Of a DNA stretch of 38,049 bases, positions 8,578 through 15,855 are shown in pieces. How positions within the stretch are numbered: position 1 is the first letter of the stretch; the number at the start of each line of letters is the position of its first letter. The notes under the pieces were generated by a model that saw only the letters and a list, made by a program, of their open reading frames with translations, was not told the origin of the DNA and did not search any database. Source of the DNA: RGIG7213 sp045544195 (GTDB lineage Bacteria; Bacillota; Clostridia; Oscillospirales; CAG-272); NCBI GenBank assembly GCA_045544195.1, contig JAZPYO010000051.1:1-38049 (forward strand), read 5' to 3'. A program made the translations under genes and the position numbers.

Positions 8578-9732
8578 ATGGCTGTGTTGAATTATAAGAG
8601 CGTGAAGGCTATGTGGCTGTCACAGTTTGATCTTGCATCTGTATATCAAAAGGACGGTATTCAAAGACAAAAGGCTGAATTTACCGATATTATGGAAAAG
8701 ATTTTTGCAAAGCTGTACGATATGGGAATAAATACTGCTATCGTGCAGATGCGTCCCAATGCGGACAGTATGTATCCGTCAAAAATATACCCTATGAGTA
8801 AATACGTTGTCGGTGCTTACGGCAGAGAAGCCGAGTATGATCCTGTGGAAATAATTATCAGCATAGCTCATAAATTCAGAATATCGGTTCATGCATGGAT
8901 AAATCCAATGCGTTGTATGACCGAAACGGAAATAAAGCTGATCTCTGATAAATACGCCGTTGGAAAATGGTATAACGGCGGAGAATGTGAAAATATGCTC
9001 GTCAAGGTCAATAATAACTATTATTTCGATCCTGCATACAGTCAGGTAAGACAGCTCATAGTCAGCGGCGCTGAGGAAATATTGGATACATACGAATTTG
9101 ACGGACTTCATATGGATGATTATTTTTATCCAACTGTTGAGGCGTCATTTGATGCAGATTCATACGGTCAGTATGTAAAAAACGGCGGCACTCTTGCGCT
9201 TGAGGATTTCAGACGTGATAACCTTGATAAGCTCGTGTCATCGCTTTACTCGCTGACAAAAAGCAAAAACGAAGAGCTTTTGTTCGGAATAAGCCCCGCG
9301 GGAGTCATTTCATCAGTCCTTAACAGGCATTTTGCAAATGTCGAAAAATGGTGTAGCGAGGACGGATTTATAGACTATATCTGCCCTCAGATATATTTCG
9401 GCATCGAGCATCCTACGTGCCCGTATTTCAAGCTGTGCGACGATTGGCAGGCTATGATAAAAAATGATAATGTAAAGCTGATGATCGGTATGACGCTCGG
9501 CAAGGCTAAGGCAGGAAAGGATGAATACGCAAAGGAAAACTCTGACGAATGGTCAAGGCATAAGGATATAATGGTTCGCTGCCTTGAAAAAACGAGGCAT
9601 CTGAGATCCTGTATAGGTGTTTCATATTTCTGCTATCAGTATTTCTACAATTCCGTAACGGGTGCGGAGTGCGAGGAAACAAGAGAGGAAAGAAGCCGCC
9701 TTATACCGTTGTTAAAGGAAATAAGCTGGTGA
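8578..9732 (+). CDS. GHL10-type family protein (glycosyl hydrolase-like, DUF187)
   Basis: A 384-residue predicted TIM-barrel protein of the GHL10/FenI-like group (PF02638 type). Key stretches are GINTAIVQMRPNADSMYPSK near residues 50-69, VHAWINPMR (104-112), the acidic motif FDGLHMDDYFYP (174-185) and FGISPAG. In relatives these form the presumed catalytic face acting on cell-envelope glycans. Unlike many relatives, this protein has no signal peptide or lipobox, so it appears cytoplasmic unless exported otherwise. The ATG at 8578 has GAGGAA inside the end of the YitT gene and starts 1 base after its stop, so translation is probably coupled. The substrate is unknown. Confidence 0.85.
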   Translation: MAVLNYKSVKAMWLSQFDLASVYQKDGIQRQKAEFTDIMEKIFAKLYDMGINTAIVQMRPNADSMYPSKIYPMSKYVVGAYGREAEYDPVEIIISIAHKFRISVHAWINPMRCMTETEIKLISDKYAVGKWYNGGECENMLVKVNNNYYFDPAYSQVRQLIVSGAEEILDTYEFDGLHMDDYFYPTVEASFDADSYGQYVKNGGTLALEDFRRDNLDKLVSSLYSLTKSKNEELLFGISPAGVISSVLNRHFANVEKWCSEDGFIDYICPQIYFGIEHPTCPYFKLCDDWQAMIKNDNVKLMIGMTLGKAKAGKDEYAKENSDEWSRHKDIMVRCLEKTRHLRSCIGVSYFCYQYFYNSVTGAECEETREERSRLIPLLKEISW

Positions 9733-10676
9733 AAAAACGCCATTGCCGACTCATCGGCAATGGCGTTTATTTTACTGCTGTCGGGCGGGGCGAGTGATAA
9801 ATCGTTCAGTATATATGAATCAGCGTTATCCGAAATCACGGTGTATTCAGAGCCCGATATTGATATTTCAAGCTCTGGCATATAGTTGCCGTCAAAATCC
9901 ATTATCAAAATATCACCCGTTACTGTGTAATCGTAATAAACAGTAGCGTTGTTTGCGTCTTTTATTATGATGTCTGTGTTGTTCATATATGGAATATATA
10001 TGACATATTCAATGTGATATTCGTATTTTTCCGTATCTGCTGATGATATGTGTTGAAGGATACGTGCTGTATTTTCCTTGTATTCACCCGATGATGCGTC
10101 ATTTATCCAGTTTTGTGCTTCATCTGTCAATCTGACTGTGCATTCGTTTTTCGATACGACCTCAATGCCAAACGAAAAGTCACCTTCATCCTTGCGGAAA
10201 AGCGAAAATGACAGAACCGCCAGGATCAAAAGGCAGGGAATGAGTATTACGGAAATGAGTATTATCCAAACAGCTCTGTTGCTTGTTGCTTCCTTTATCG
10301 GATACACTACCTTTTGTGTGCTGTCGATCGGTGTTGCGCATATCGGGCATACATGCCATTCTGATTTGAGCGGTGTTGAGCATTTCGGGCATATTGCCTT
10401 AAGTCTTGCGCCACATGATGGGCAGGCGGTGTAGATCTCCTTTACAGGCTCTGAGCAGTTTGCACATTTGAGATCCGATAAGTCTTTTCTGACGATGACA
10501 TATATTGCAAGACCGACAAACATAGGTACTATCAATGTTATCAGCGCCCAAAGAGGTCCATTCATATTTCTTTTTTTTGCATCGTTGTATACAAAAACGC
10601 AAATGATCGCACTGAGAACCATTATCGCAACGGCAAATATACATGCCAAAAACATAAAAATAGAAACTGATGTCAT
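9645..10676 (-). CDS. Zinc-ribbon membrane protein, third gene of sigma-factor operon
   Basis: A 343-residue protein of unrecognised function. There are two N-terminal helices (about 5-30 and 40-62), then cysteine pairs CANC, CPSC, CPKC and CPIC (about 70-116) that make two zinc ribbons, then another helix (about 132-160) and a C-terminal extracytoplasmic region. Its ATG overlaps the preceding gene's stop by 4 bases (ATGA); AAGGAG is 12 bases upstream, somewhat far. The 3' end is odd: the frame runs straight through the strong hairpin at 9735-9768 and 88 bases into the convergent GHL10 gene. A frame one base different would stop just before the hairpin, so the last ~35 residues may reflect a frameshift or sequencing error. 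Confidence 0.75.
   Translation of the reverse strand: MTSVSIFMFLACIFAVAIMVLSAIICVFVYNDAKKRNMNGPLWALITLIVPMFVGLAIYVIVRKDLSDLKCANCSEPVKEIYTACPSCGARLKAICPKCSTPLKSEWHVCPICATPIDSTQKVVYPIKEATSNRAVWIILISVILIPCLLILAVLSFSLFRKDEGDFSFGIEVVSKNECTVRLTDEAQNWINDASSGEYKENTARILQHISSADTEKYEYHIEYVIYIPYMNNTDIIIKDANNATVYYDYTVTGDILIMDFDGNYMPELEISISGSEYTVISDNADSYILNDLSLAPPDSSKINAIADESAMAFFHQLISFNNGIRRLLSSLVSSHSAPVTEL
9733..9773. terminator. Bidirectional terminator, 15-bp perfect stem
   Basis: AAACGCC.. at 9735-9749 pairs perfectly with 9754-9768 around loop CTCA, flanked by A-run and T-run. It follows the GHL10 stop directly and would also end the minus-strand sigma operon. Confidence 0.92.
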
Positions 10677-10951
10677 AACTGTCTGTTACTCCTTGTTTTT
10701 GTGAAAGTAGTTATAACGGCAATAGCGCCGAGAAATGAGCATAGCGAAAATACTATACAGCAGTAAGTGAAATAGGGAATACTTTCATATGCGAAATACG
10801 CAAGCAGGGATATGGCAGTTTGCATAAGAATAGCTCCGATGAATATTGTTGATACAGTGATACGCATATTACGCTCATCGATCCTTTTTTGTATGTCGTC
10901 CTTGCTTACATACGGCGGCGGACCTTTGTCAAAATCATATATCTGTTTCAT
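10673..10951 (-). CDS. Small two-helix membrane protein, possible anti-sigma factor
   Basis: A 92-residue protein with a charged N-terminal cytoplasmic segment (1-30, including KDDIQKRIDERN) and two hydrophobic helices (about 31-53 and 58-82). No known family is recognised. It starts inside the end of the ECF sigma gene (17-base overlap) and has GGAGATG 7 bases before its ATG, so translation is probably coupled. Small membrane proteins coded directly after ECF sigma genes often act as anti-sigma factors. That role is inferred from position only; the protein lacks a recognisable ZAS zinc motif. Confidence 0.75.
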   Translation of the reverse strand: MKQIYDFDKGPPPYVSKDDIQKRIDERNMRITVSTIFIGAILMQTAISLLAYFAYESIPYFTYCCIVFSLCSFLGAIAVITTFTKTRSNRQL

Positions 10952-11426
10952 TTTTAAGCATCTCCTTCAATAGCTTTCTTGCCTTGCTCAATCTCGATTT
11001 TACCGTTCCCTCCGGGATATTCAGCACCCTTGATGTTTGCTGAATGTCCATATCCTCAAAATAAAAAAGTATAACGCATATTCTGAGCCTTTGCGGCAAG
11101 GCATCAATGGCACAGTGTAACTCTGAATGATCTTCCTTTTCTTCCGATGGCACTGATGACAGAGCCATATCCTTTTCCTCTGATGATGAAAAGTTGTCGA
11201 ATACGGGATTTTTCAAATCCCTTTTTTTCATATTTCTATATATGTTTACGCATATTTTTGTAAGATACGGCAAAGGCTCGCCGCCTTTGTTGAGGTAATT
11301 CATGTTCTTGTAAAATCTGAACCACATTTCCTGGTACAGATCCTCTGCATCGCAGGTGTTGCGGCACAGTGTAAGACACAATCCCCAAAGCTGTTTGCCG
11401 TATAGCTGTATGTAATTGTCCGTCAC
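10935..11426 (-). CDS. ECF-type RNA polymerase sigma factor
   Basis: A 163-residue sigma-70 family protein. Region 2 covers about residues 10-70 (CDAEDLYQEMWFRFYKN, then a conserved LTKICVNIYRNMKKR). Region 4 covers about 105-160, with LPQRLRICVILFYFEDMDIQQ and the helix-turn-helix IPEGTVKSRLSKARKLL. It would direct RNA polymerase to a limited set of promoters, probably in response to an envelope signal. The start is GTG at 11426, preceded by GGGAGG at ideal spacing; an upstream ATG reading nine residues longer has a poorer site. It leads a three-gene operon with the two membrane-protein genes downstream. The middle linker is unusually acidic and serine-rich. Confidence 0.92.
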   Translation of the reverse strand: MTDNYIQLYGKQLWGLCLTLCRNTCDAEDLYQEMWFRFYKNMNYLNKGGEPLPYLTKICVNIYRNMKKRDLKNPVFDNFSSSEEKDMALSSVPSEEKEDHSELHCAIDALPQRLRICVILFYFEDMDIQQTSRVLNIPEGTVKSRLSKARKLLKEMLKNETDI

Positions 11427-11492
11427 GTCCGCACCTCCCATACATATATACAATCGAAGGGTAGTTCAGGTTCATTTTTTTTTGAATTTTTT

Positions 11493-11526
11493 CAAAAAAA
11501 GATCGGCCCGTGTAAAAGCGGACCGA
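11493..11526 (-). terminator. Terminator of the hemolysin-III-like operon
   Basis: On the minus strand TCGGTCCG (11526-11519) pairs with CGGGCCGA (11510-11503) with one wobble, and is followed by seven T. It lies just after the stop at 11536 and separates this operon from the sigma operon. Confidence 0.85.
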
Positions 11527-11535
11527 ATGAAATGC

Positions 11536-12207
11536 TTATAATACGTAGAATATTATTCCGAAAAACTGCAGTATGCTTCCTGCAACCACAAACAGATGGA
11601 ATACAGAATGTATATACCTTACCTTGCTTCCGATGCCGTACAGCACCGCGCCGACCGTATAAACGATACCGCCGACAAGAATGAATACTATACCGCCCAT
11701 CGGAATGGCTTCAAATGCGATCTTGGCGGCGAACACTATACACCAGCCCATGCTCATATAGCATATCATTGAAAGTATTGCGTATTTCTTCAGATCTATT
11801 GCAGTGAAAACCGTTGCAATGCACGCACAGCCCCATACCGCTCCGAACAGGACCCAAGCCCATACGGCACTGACTGTGCGTATGGAACAGAACAAAATAG
11901 GAGTATATGTTCCTGCTATCAGATAATAGATCGCACAGTGGTCAAGCACCTGCATTACCTTTTTGCCCATATTCGGATGAAGACCGTGGTAAACGGCTGA
12001 TATCGTATAAAGCAATACCATAGTTCCGCCGTATATGGCGCTTGATACAACTGCCCACGCATCGCTGTTCAATGCGGAATAAACGATGCATAAAACGAGT
12101 ATGGCAATACCGATACCGCCGCCTGCGGCGTGCGATGCCATATTGAATATTTCCTCGCCTCTTGTATAGTCGGGTAAATGTCTGTCCTGTAATTTAGTTC
12201 TTTTCAT
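11536..12207 (-). CDS. Hemolysin III family (PAQR-like) membrane protein
   Basis: A 223-residue integral membrane protein with seven predicted helices. Family marks are the YTRGEEIFNMASHAAGGG start, the SAVYHGL motif (about 69-75), LDHCAIYYLIAGTYTP (about 87-102) and the C-terminal HSVFHLFVVAGS with conserved His residues. These three clusters form the metal-binding signature of PAQR/YqfA proteins. Despite the name, most bacterial members have no proven hemolytic role and may have hydrolase or membrane-homeostasis functions. Its start overlaps the upstream isochorismatase-like gene by 14 bases and has no clear ribosome site, suggesting coupled translation. Confidence 0.9.
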   Translation of the reverse strand: MKRTKLQDRHLPDYTRGEEIFNMASHAAGGGIGIAILVLCIVYSALNSDAWAVVSSAIYGGTMVLLYTISAVYHGLHPNMGKKVMQVLDHCAIYYLIAGTYTPILFCSIRTVSAVWAWVLFGAVWGCACIATVFTAIDLKKYAILSMICYMSMGWCIVFAAKIAFEAIPMGGIVFILVGGIVYTVGAVLYGIGSKVRYIHSVFHLFVVAGSILQFFGIIFYVL

Positions 12208-12733
12208 TTATTATATTTATCTGGCACATTTTCATTGTCTGCAATGCGGCGTTGTGAGTTTCGGCGCTTACGCCTGCACAGCAGGAAGCGTCAACTGTGA
12301 TATTCACCTCGGGAAATGCACCTTTGAGTATAAGCGCGTTTGATACAACGCATATATCGGTGCAAAGCCCGATCAGCTCTATTTCAAATTCTTCGCCCTC
12401 TGATGCTTTTTCAACAAGCGACGGTAACTCAAGCGAACCAAAAGAGATCTTTTCCAAGATCTCATAATTGCCGTGAGATCTCAGTGCTTTTTCTATTTCT
12501 GAGTTTAACTGCCAGCCGTGTGAGGAACGTATGCAATGGACAACGGGAAGATTTTTTCCTTCAAGCGTGTCGGAATAATTGTCAAAATGCGTATCTAATG
12601 TTGCTATAATGAAGCCGTTATGTGATAATATCTTTTTTACTGATGCGGGAACAATGGAAATTGCATCATCAGTACCGAGTGAGCCTGAGATAAAATCATT
12701 CTGCATATCGACTGCTATAAGTATTTTTCTCAT
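12194..12733 (-). CDS. Isochorismatase-like cysteine hydrolase (nicotinamidase-like)
   Basis: A 179-residue alpha/beta hydrolase of the isochorismatase superfamily. The catalytic triad is visible as D9 (VDMQNDF), K95 (EKISFGS) and C128 (GLCTDICV). The DTHFDNY segment at about 47-53 matches the metal-binding loop of nicotinamidases (D..H), so release of nicotinate from nicotinamide is a reasonable guess but not certain. The gene begins 8 bases after the pyridoxal kinase gene, with no strong ribosome site. The pairing of a B6 kinase and a possible nicotinamidase hints at cofactor salvage. Confidence 0.85.
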   Translation of the reverse strand: MRKILIAVDMQNDFISGSLGTDDAISIVPASVKKILSHNGFIIATLDTHFDNYSDTLEGKNLPVVHCIRSSHGWQLNSEIEKALRSHGNYEILEKISFGSLELPSLVEKASEGEEFEIELIGLCTDICVVSNALILKGAFPEVNITVDASCCAGVSAETHNAALQTMKMCQINIINEKN

Positions 12734-12741
12734 AAGTCGGT

Positions 12742-13566
12742 TTATTTCAACATTTCTATGAGCTTATAAAGAACAGGCTCAAACTTCGCGCCGTACCAAT
12801 GATTTTCTTCTTCCGCGGTTGCTTTTATGCATTCAACTGTGTAGTCTGCCGCAATTTTTGCACTTTCATATGCACATTTGCCGTTTAACAATGCGCCGGT
12901 AAAGGCGGATGCATAAATATCTCCCGTTCCGTGACAGCTGTTGGGAAGAAAATCGTGCTGATAGTAGCTGTACTGTCCGTTTTCGAAAACGACTACACCC
13001 GTCTTACCCTTTTCATAGCTTACGCCCGTAAGGATGATGCTTTTGCATCCGAGCGATACCAGCGAAGCTAAAATAGTATCAATGTATTCTCTGTCATATT
13101 CTGTTTTGTATTCTATTTCCGTAAGCATACAAGCTTCGGTGATATTCGGTACAAGATAGTCGGCAGATGCACAAAGAGTACGCATTTCGCTGACAAATGC
13201 ATCGTCAAAGCCAGGGTACAGCTTACCGTTGTCAGCCATTGCGGGATCTACTATTTTGTATCCGTTACATACCGTGTCGAATAATGCACGAACGTATTCT
13301 ATCTGCTTTGCTGAGCCAAGATAGCCTGTGTATATCGCATCGAACTTTATGCCTTCCTTTATCCAATGGGCGTTTATTTTCGGCATATCATCCGTAAGGT
13401 CTGTGAACGTGTAGCCCGAAAATCCCGCAGTGTGAGTTGAAAGCACAGCAGAGGGAAGAACGCACGTTTCAATTCCGCATGCGGATATGACAGGCAGCGC
13501 TACTGTAAGGGAGCATTGTCCCACGCAGGAAATATCCTGCACCGTAAGTATTTTTTTGTATGACAT
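12742..13566 (-). CDS. Pyridoxal/pyridoxamine kinase (PdxK/PdxY-like)
   Basis: A 274-residue ribokinase-superfamily enzyme expected to phosphorylate pyridoxal, pyridoxamine or pyridoxine with ATP for vitamin B6 salvage. The N-terminal QDISCVGQCSLTVALPV and LSTHTAGF (43-50), the VDPAMADNGKLY segment (106-117) and the catalytic GTGD at 213-216 support the family. The ATG at 13566 is preferred to an upstream GTG because AAGGTG lies 6 bases before it. It is the first gene of a three-gene operon with a good promoter at 13598-13625. Exact substrate preference is not readable from sequence. Confidence 0.88.
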   Translation of the reverse strand: MSYKKILTVQDISCVGQCSLTVALPVISACGIETCVLPSAVLSTHTAGFSGYTFTDLTDDMPKINAHWIKEGIKFDAIYTGYLGSAKQIEYVRALFDTVCNGYKIVDPAMADNGKLYPGFDDAFVSEMRTLCASADYLVPNITEACMLTEIEYKTEYDREYIDTILASLVSLGCKSIILTGVSYEKGKTGVVVFENGQYSYYQHDFLPNSCHGTGDIYASAFTGALLNGKCAYESAKIAADYTVECIKATAEEENHWYGAKFEPVLYKLIEMLK

Positions 13567-13597
13567 ATTATTCACCTTCTGTTCGTTTTATGATACC

Positions 13598-13625
13598 ATT
13601 ATACACCGTTTTGGTGATATGTAAA
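13598..13625 (-). promoter_or_regulatory. Promoter of the B6 kinase operon
   Basis: On the minus strand TTTACA (13625-13620) and TATAAT (13603-13598) are 16 bases apart, about 30 bases upstream of the ATG at 13566. Confidence 0.75.
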
Positions 13626-13823
13626 TAATCAAAAGTGGGATTTTTAATATGACCAGATTGCGTGAATAAAAGTATTTACGATGCGTTATCCGATACATAC
13701 CGTGCTGACATAAGAGCCGATATATAATGAATTTCATATTTTCTTGGAAAAAAACACTTTCACATTTATATTTTGCTGCAAGAGATAAGCAGGTGATTTT
13801 GTTGAAAAATTAACACTTTATTA

Positions 13824-13852
13824 TTGAATGCAGGGGTAAAATGTGGTATAAT
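13824..13852 (+). promoter_or_regulatory. Promoter of pgk-tpiA unit
   Basis: TTGAAT (13824-13829) and TATAAT (13847-13852) have a 17-base spacer, giving a leader of about 30 bases before the pgk ATG. Confidence 0.8.
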
Positions 13853-13889
13853 CCAACTGTTTAAATTTAAAAATTTATGAGGTGTAATT

Positions 13890-15074
13890 ATGTACAACAA
13901 GAAAAATGTAGAAGACATTGCTGTTGCAGGCAAGCGCGTTCTTGCAAGATGTGACTTCAACGTTCCGCTTGACGGCGACGTTATCACAGACGCAAAGCGT
14001 ATCAGAGAGGCACTTCCCACTATCAAATATCTTTCCGATAACGGCGCAAGGGTAATTCTTTGCTCCCACCTTGGCAGACCGAAGGGTGAATTCAACCCCA
14101 AATACTCACTTGCTCCCGTTGCTAAAAAGCTCTCCGAGCTTCTCGGCAAGGAAGTAGTTTTCGCAACCGACGTTATCGGCGAGGATGCAAAAACTAAGGC
14201 TGCCGCTCTGAAGGACGGCGATGTAATGCTTATAGAAAACGTTCGTTACCACAAGGAAGAGGAAAAGAACGATCCTGAATTTGCAAAGGAATTGGCATCG
14301 CTTGCTGAGATCTACGTTAACGACGCATTCGGTACAGCTCACAGAGCTCACGCTTCAACAGAAGGCGTAAGCCACTATCTGCCCTCCGTATGCGGATATC
14401 TTATCCAGAAGGAAATTTCTATAATGGGCGGCGCGCTTACAGAGCCGAAGCACCCCTTTGTTGCTATTCTCGGCGGCGCAAAGGTTTCTGACAAGATCGG
14501 CGTTATAAACAACCTCATTGAAAAGGTTGATACACTTATTATCGGCGGTGCTATGGCATACACGTTCCACAAGGCTAACGGCTATTCCATCGGTAATTCT
14601 CTTTGCGAGGAAGATAAGGTAGATCTTGCAAGAGATCTTATGGCAAAGGCTAAGGCTAAGGGCGTTACGCTTCTTCTCCCCGTTGACAACAGAGCGGGCG
14701 ACAAGTATGATCCTGAGTGCAATTTCCTGCTTGTAAATTCTGACAATATTCCCGAGGGCTATATGGGTCTTGACATCGGTCCTGCAACCGAAAAGATATT
14801 CGCAGATGCTATAAAGGACGCTGAAACAGTTATCTGGAACGGTCCTATGGGCGTTTCCGAGTGGGAAAAGTTCGCATCAGGTACACGCGCAGTAGCACAG
14901 GCAGTTGCAGACAGCGGCGCAATATCGATAATCGGCGGCGGCGACTCTGCTGCAGCTATCGAAAAGCTCGGCTTTGCTGACAAGGTTACTCACATTTCAA
15001 CAGGCGGCGGCGCATCGCTTGAATTCCTTGAAGGACTCGTTCTTCCCGGAATCGCTTGCTTGCAGGACAAATAA
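13890..15074 (+). CDS. pgk: Phosphoglycerate kinase
   Basis: A 394-residue glycolytic enzyme that transfers phosphate from 1,3-bisphosphoglycerate to ADP. It is full length and shows the N-terminal RCDFNVPLD substrate-binding stretch (20-28), SHLGRPKG (59-66), ENVRYHKEEEKN, the FGTAHRAHAST region, the hinge and NGPMGVSE, and the C-terminal nucleotide loop GGGDSAAA. The ATG at 13890 has GAGGTG at good spacing. Codon use is biased toward common codons, as in highly expressed genes. tpiA follows 24 bases later with no terminator between, a typical Firmicutes pairing; gap is not adjacent here. Confidence 0.98.
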   Translation: MYNKKNVEDIAVAGKRVLARCDFNVPLDGDVITDAKRIREALPTIKYLSDNGARVILCSHLGRPKGEFNPKYSLAPVAKKLSELLGKEVVFATDVIGEDAKTKAAALKDGDVMLIENVRYHKEEEKNDPEFAKELASLAEIYVNDAFGTAHRAHASTEGVSHYLPSVCGYLIQKEISIMGGALTEPKHPFVAILGGAKVSDKIGVINNLIEKVDTLIIGGAMAYTFHKANGYSIGNSLCEEDKVDLARDLMAKAKAKGVTLLLPVDNRAGDKYDPECNFLLVNSDNIPEGYMGLDIGPATEKIFADAIKDAETVIWNGPMGVSEWEKFASGTRAVAQAVADSGAISIIGGGDSAAAIEKLGFADKVTHISTGGGASLEFLEGLVLPGIACLQDK

Positions 15075-15098
15075 TTTTATCAAAGGAAGTTTAACGTT

Positions 15099-15854
15099 AT
15101 GAGAAAAACAGTAATAGCAGGCAACTGGAAAATGAATATGACCGCCGCTAAAACAGGCGAGTTCATAAAGGCATTGGCTCCTGAGGTTGCTTCAATGAAT
15201 AAGGCAGACATCGTTCTGTGTGTTCCCTTTACAGATATTGCTGCGGCAGTTGAAGCGGCAAACGGTACAAATATCGCTATCGGCGCACAGAATGTGCATT
15301 TCAAGGAAAACGGAGCATACACAGGCGAAATAAGTGCGGAAATGCTCGTTGAATCAGGCGTGAAGTACGTTATCGTAGGTCACAGCGAGCGCCGTCAGTA
15401 TTTCGGTGAGACCGATATTACGGTAAATCTTCGTGCAAAGGCGGCTATCAATGCAGGTCTTACCGCTATCGTATGTGTTGGCGAAACGCTTGATATGCGT
15501 GAGCAGGGCATTACAGCGGAGATCGTCGCAATGCAGACAAAGGTCGCTCTTATGGGCATAAGCGCAGAGCAGCTCAAGCAGGTCATAATCGCATATGAGC
15601 CTGTATGGGCAATAGGCACAGGCAAGGTTGCAACTGCAGATCAGGCAAATGAGGTATGTGCTATAATCCGTAATGTAGTTTCAGATCTTTATACAAAGGC
15701 TGATGCAGACGAGCTCACGATCCAGTACGGCGGCTCTATGAATGCAGGTAATGCGGAAGCGCTTTTGGCTATGTCTGATGTTGATGGCGGACTTATCGGC
15801 GGCGCATCGCTTAAGGTTCCCGACTTTACCGCTATTGTAAAAGCGGCTCAGTAA
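15099..15854 (+). CDS. tpiA: Triosephosphate isomerase
   Basis: A 251-residue TIM-barrel enzyme interconverting dihydroxyacetone phosphate and glyceraldehyde 3-phosphate. Active-site residues are visible: K11 in GNWKMN, H95 in GHSERR, and E167 in AYEPVWAIGTG, whose following residues make the flexible loop 6. The phosphate-gripping YGGS and GLIGGASL are near the C-terminus. Length is normal. AAAGGAAG precedes the ATG. It lies between pgk and a DUF5722-like gene that begins 1 base after its stop. Confidence 0.98.
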   Translation: MRKTVIAGNWKMNMTAAKTGEFIKALAPEVASMNKADIVLCVPFTDIAAAVEAANGTNIAIGAQNVHFKENGAYTGEISAEMLVESGVKYVIVGHSERRQYFGETDITVNLRAKAAINAGLTAIVCVGETLDMREQGITAEIVAMQTKVALMGISAEQLKQVIIAYEPVWAIGTGKVATADQANEVCAIIRNVVSDLYTKADADELTIQYGGSMNAGNAEALLAMSDVDGGLIGGASLKVPDFTAIVKAAQ

Positions 15855-15855
15855 T

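Larger units (their letters stand above)
13567..13889. other. Intergenic region with divergent promoters
   Basis: This 323-base AT-rich gap separates the B6 kinase operon (minus) from pgk (plus). It holds one promoter for each direction (13598-13625 and 13824-13852). No open frame with a ribosome site and no convincing RNA structure was seen in the 200 bases between them. Confidence 0.7.
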
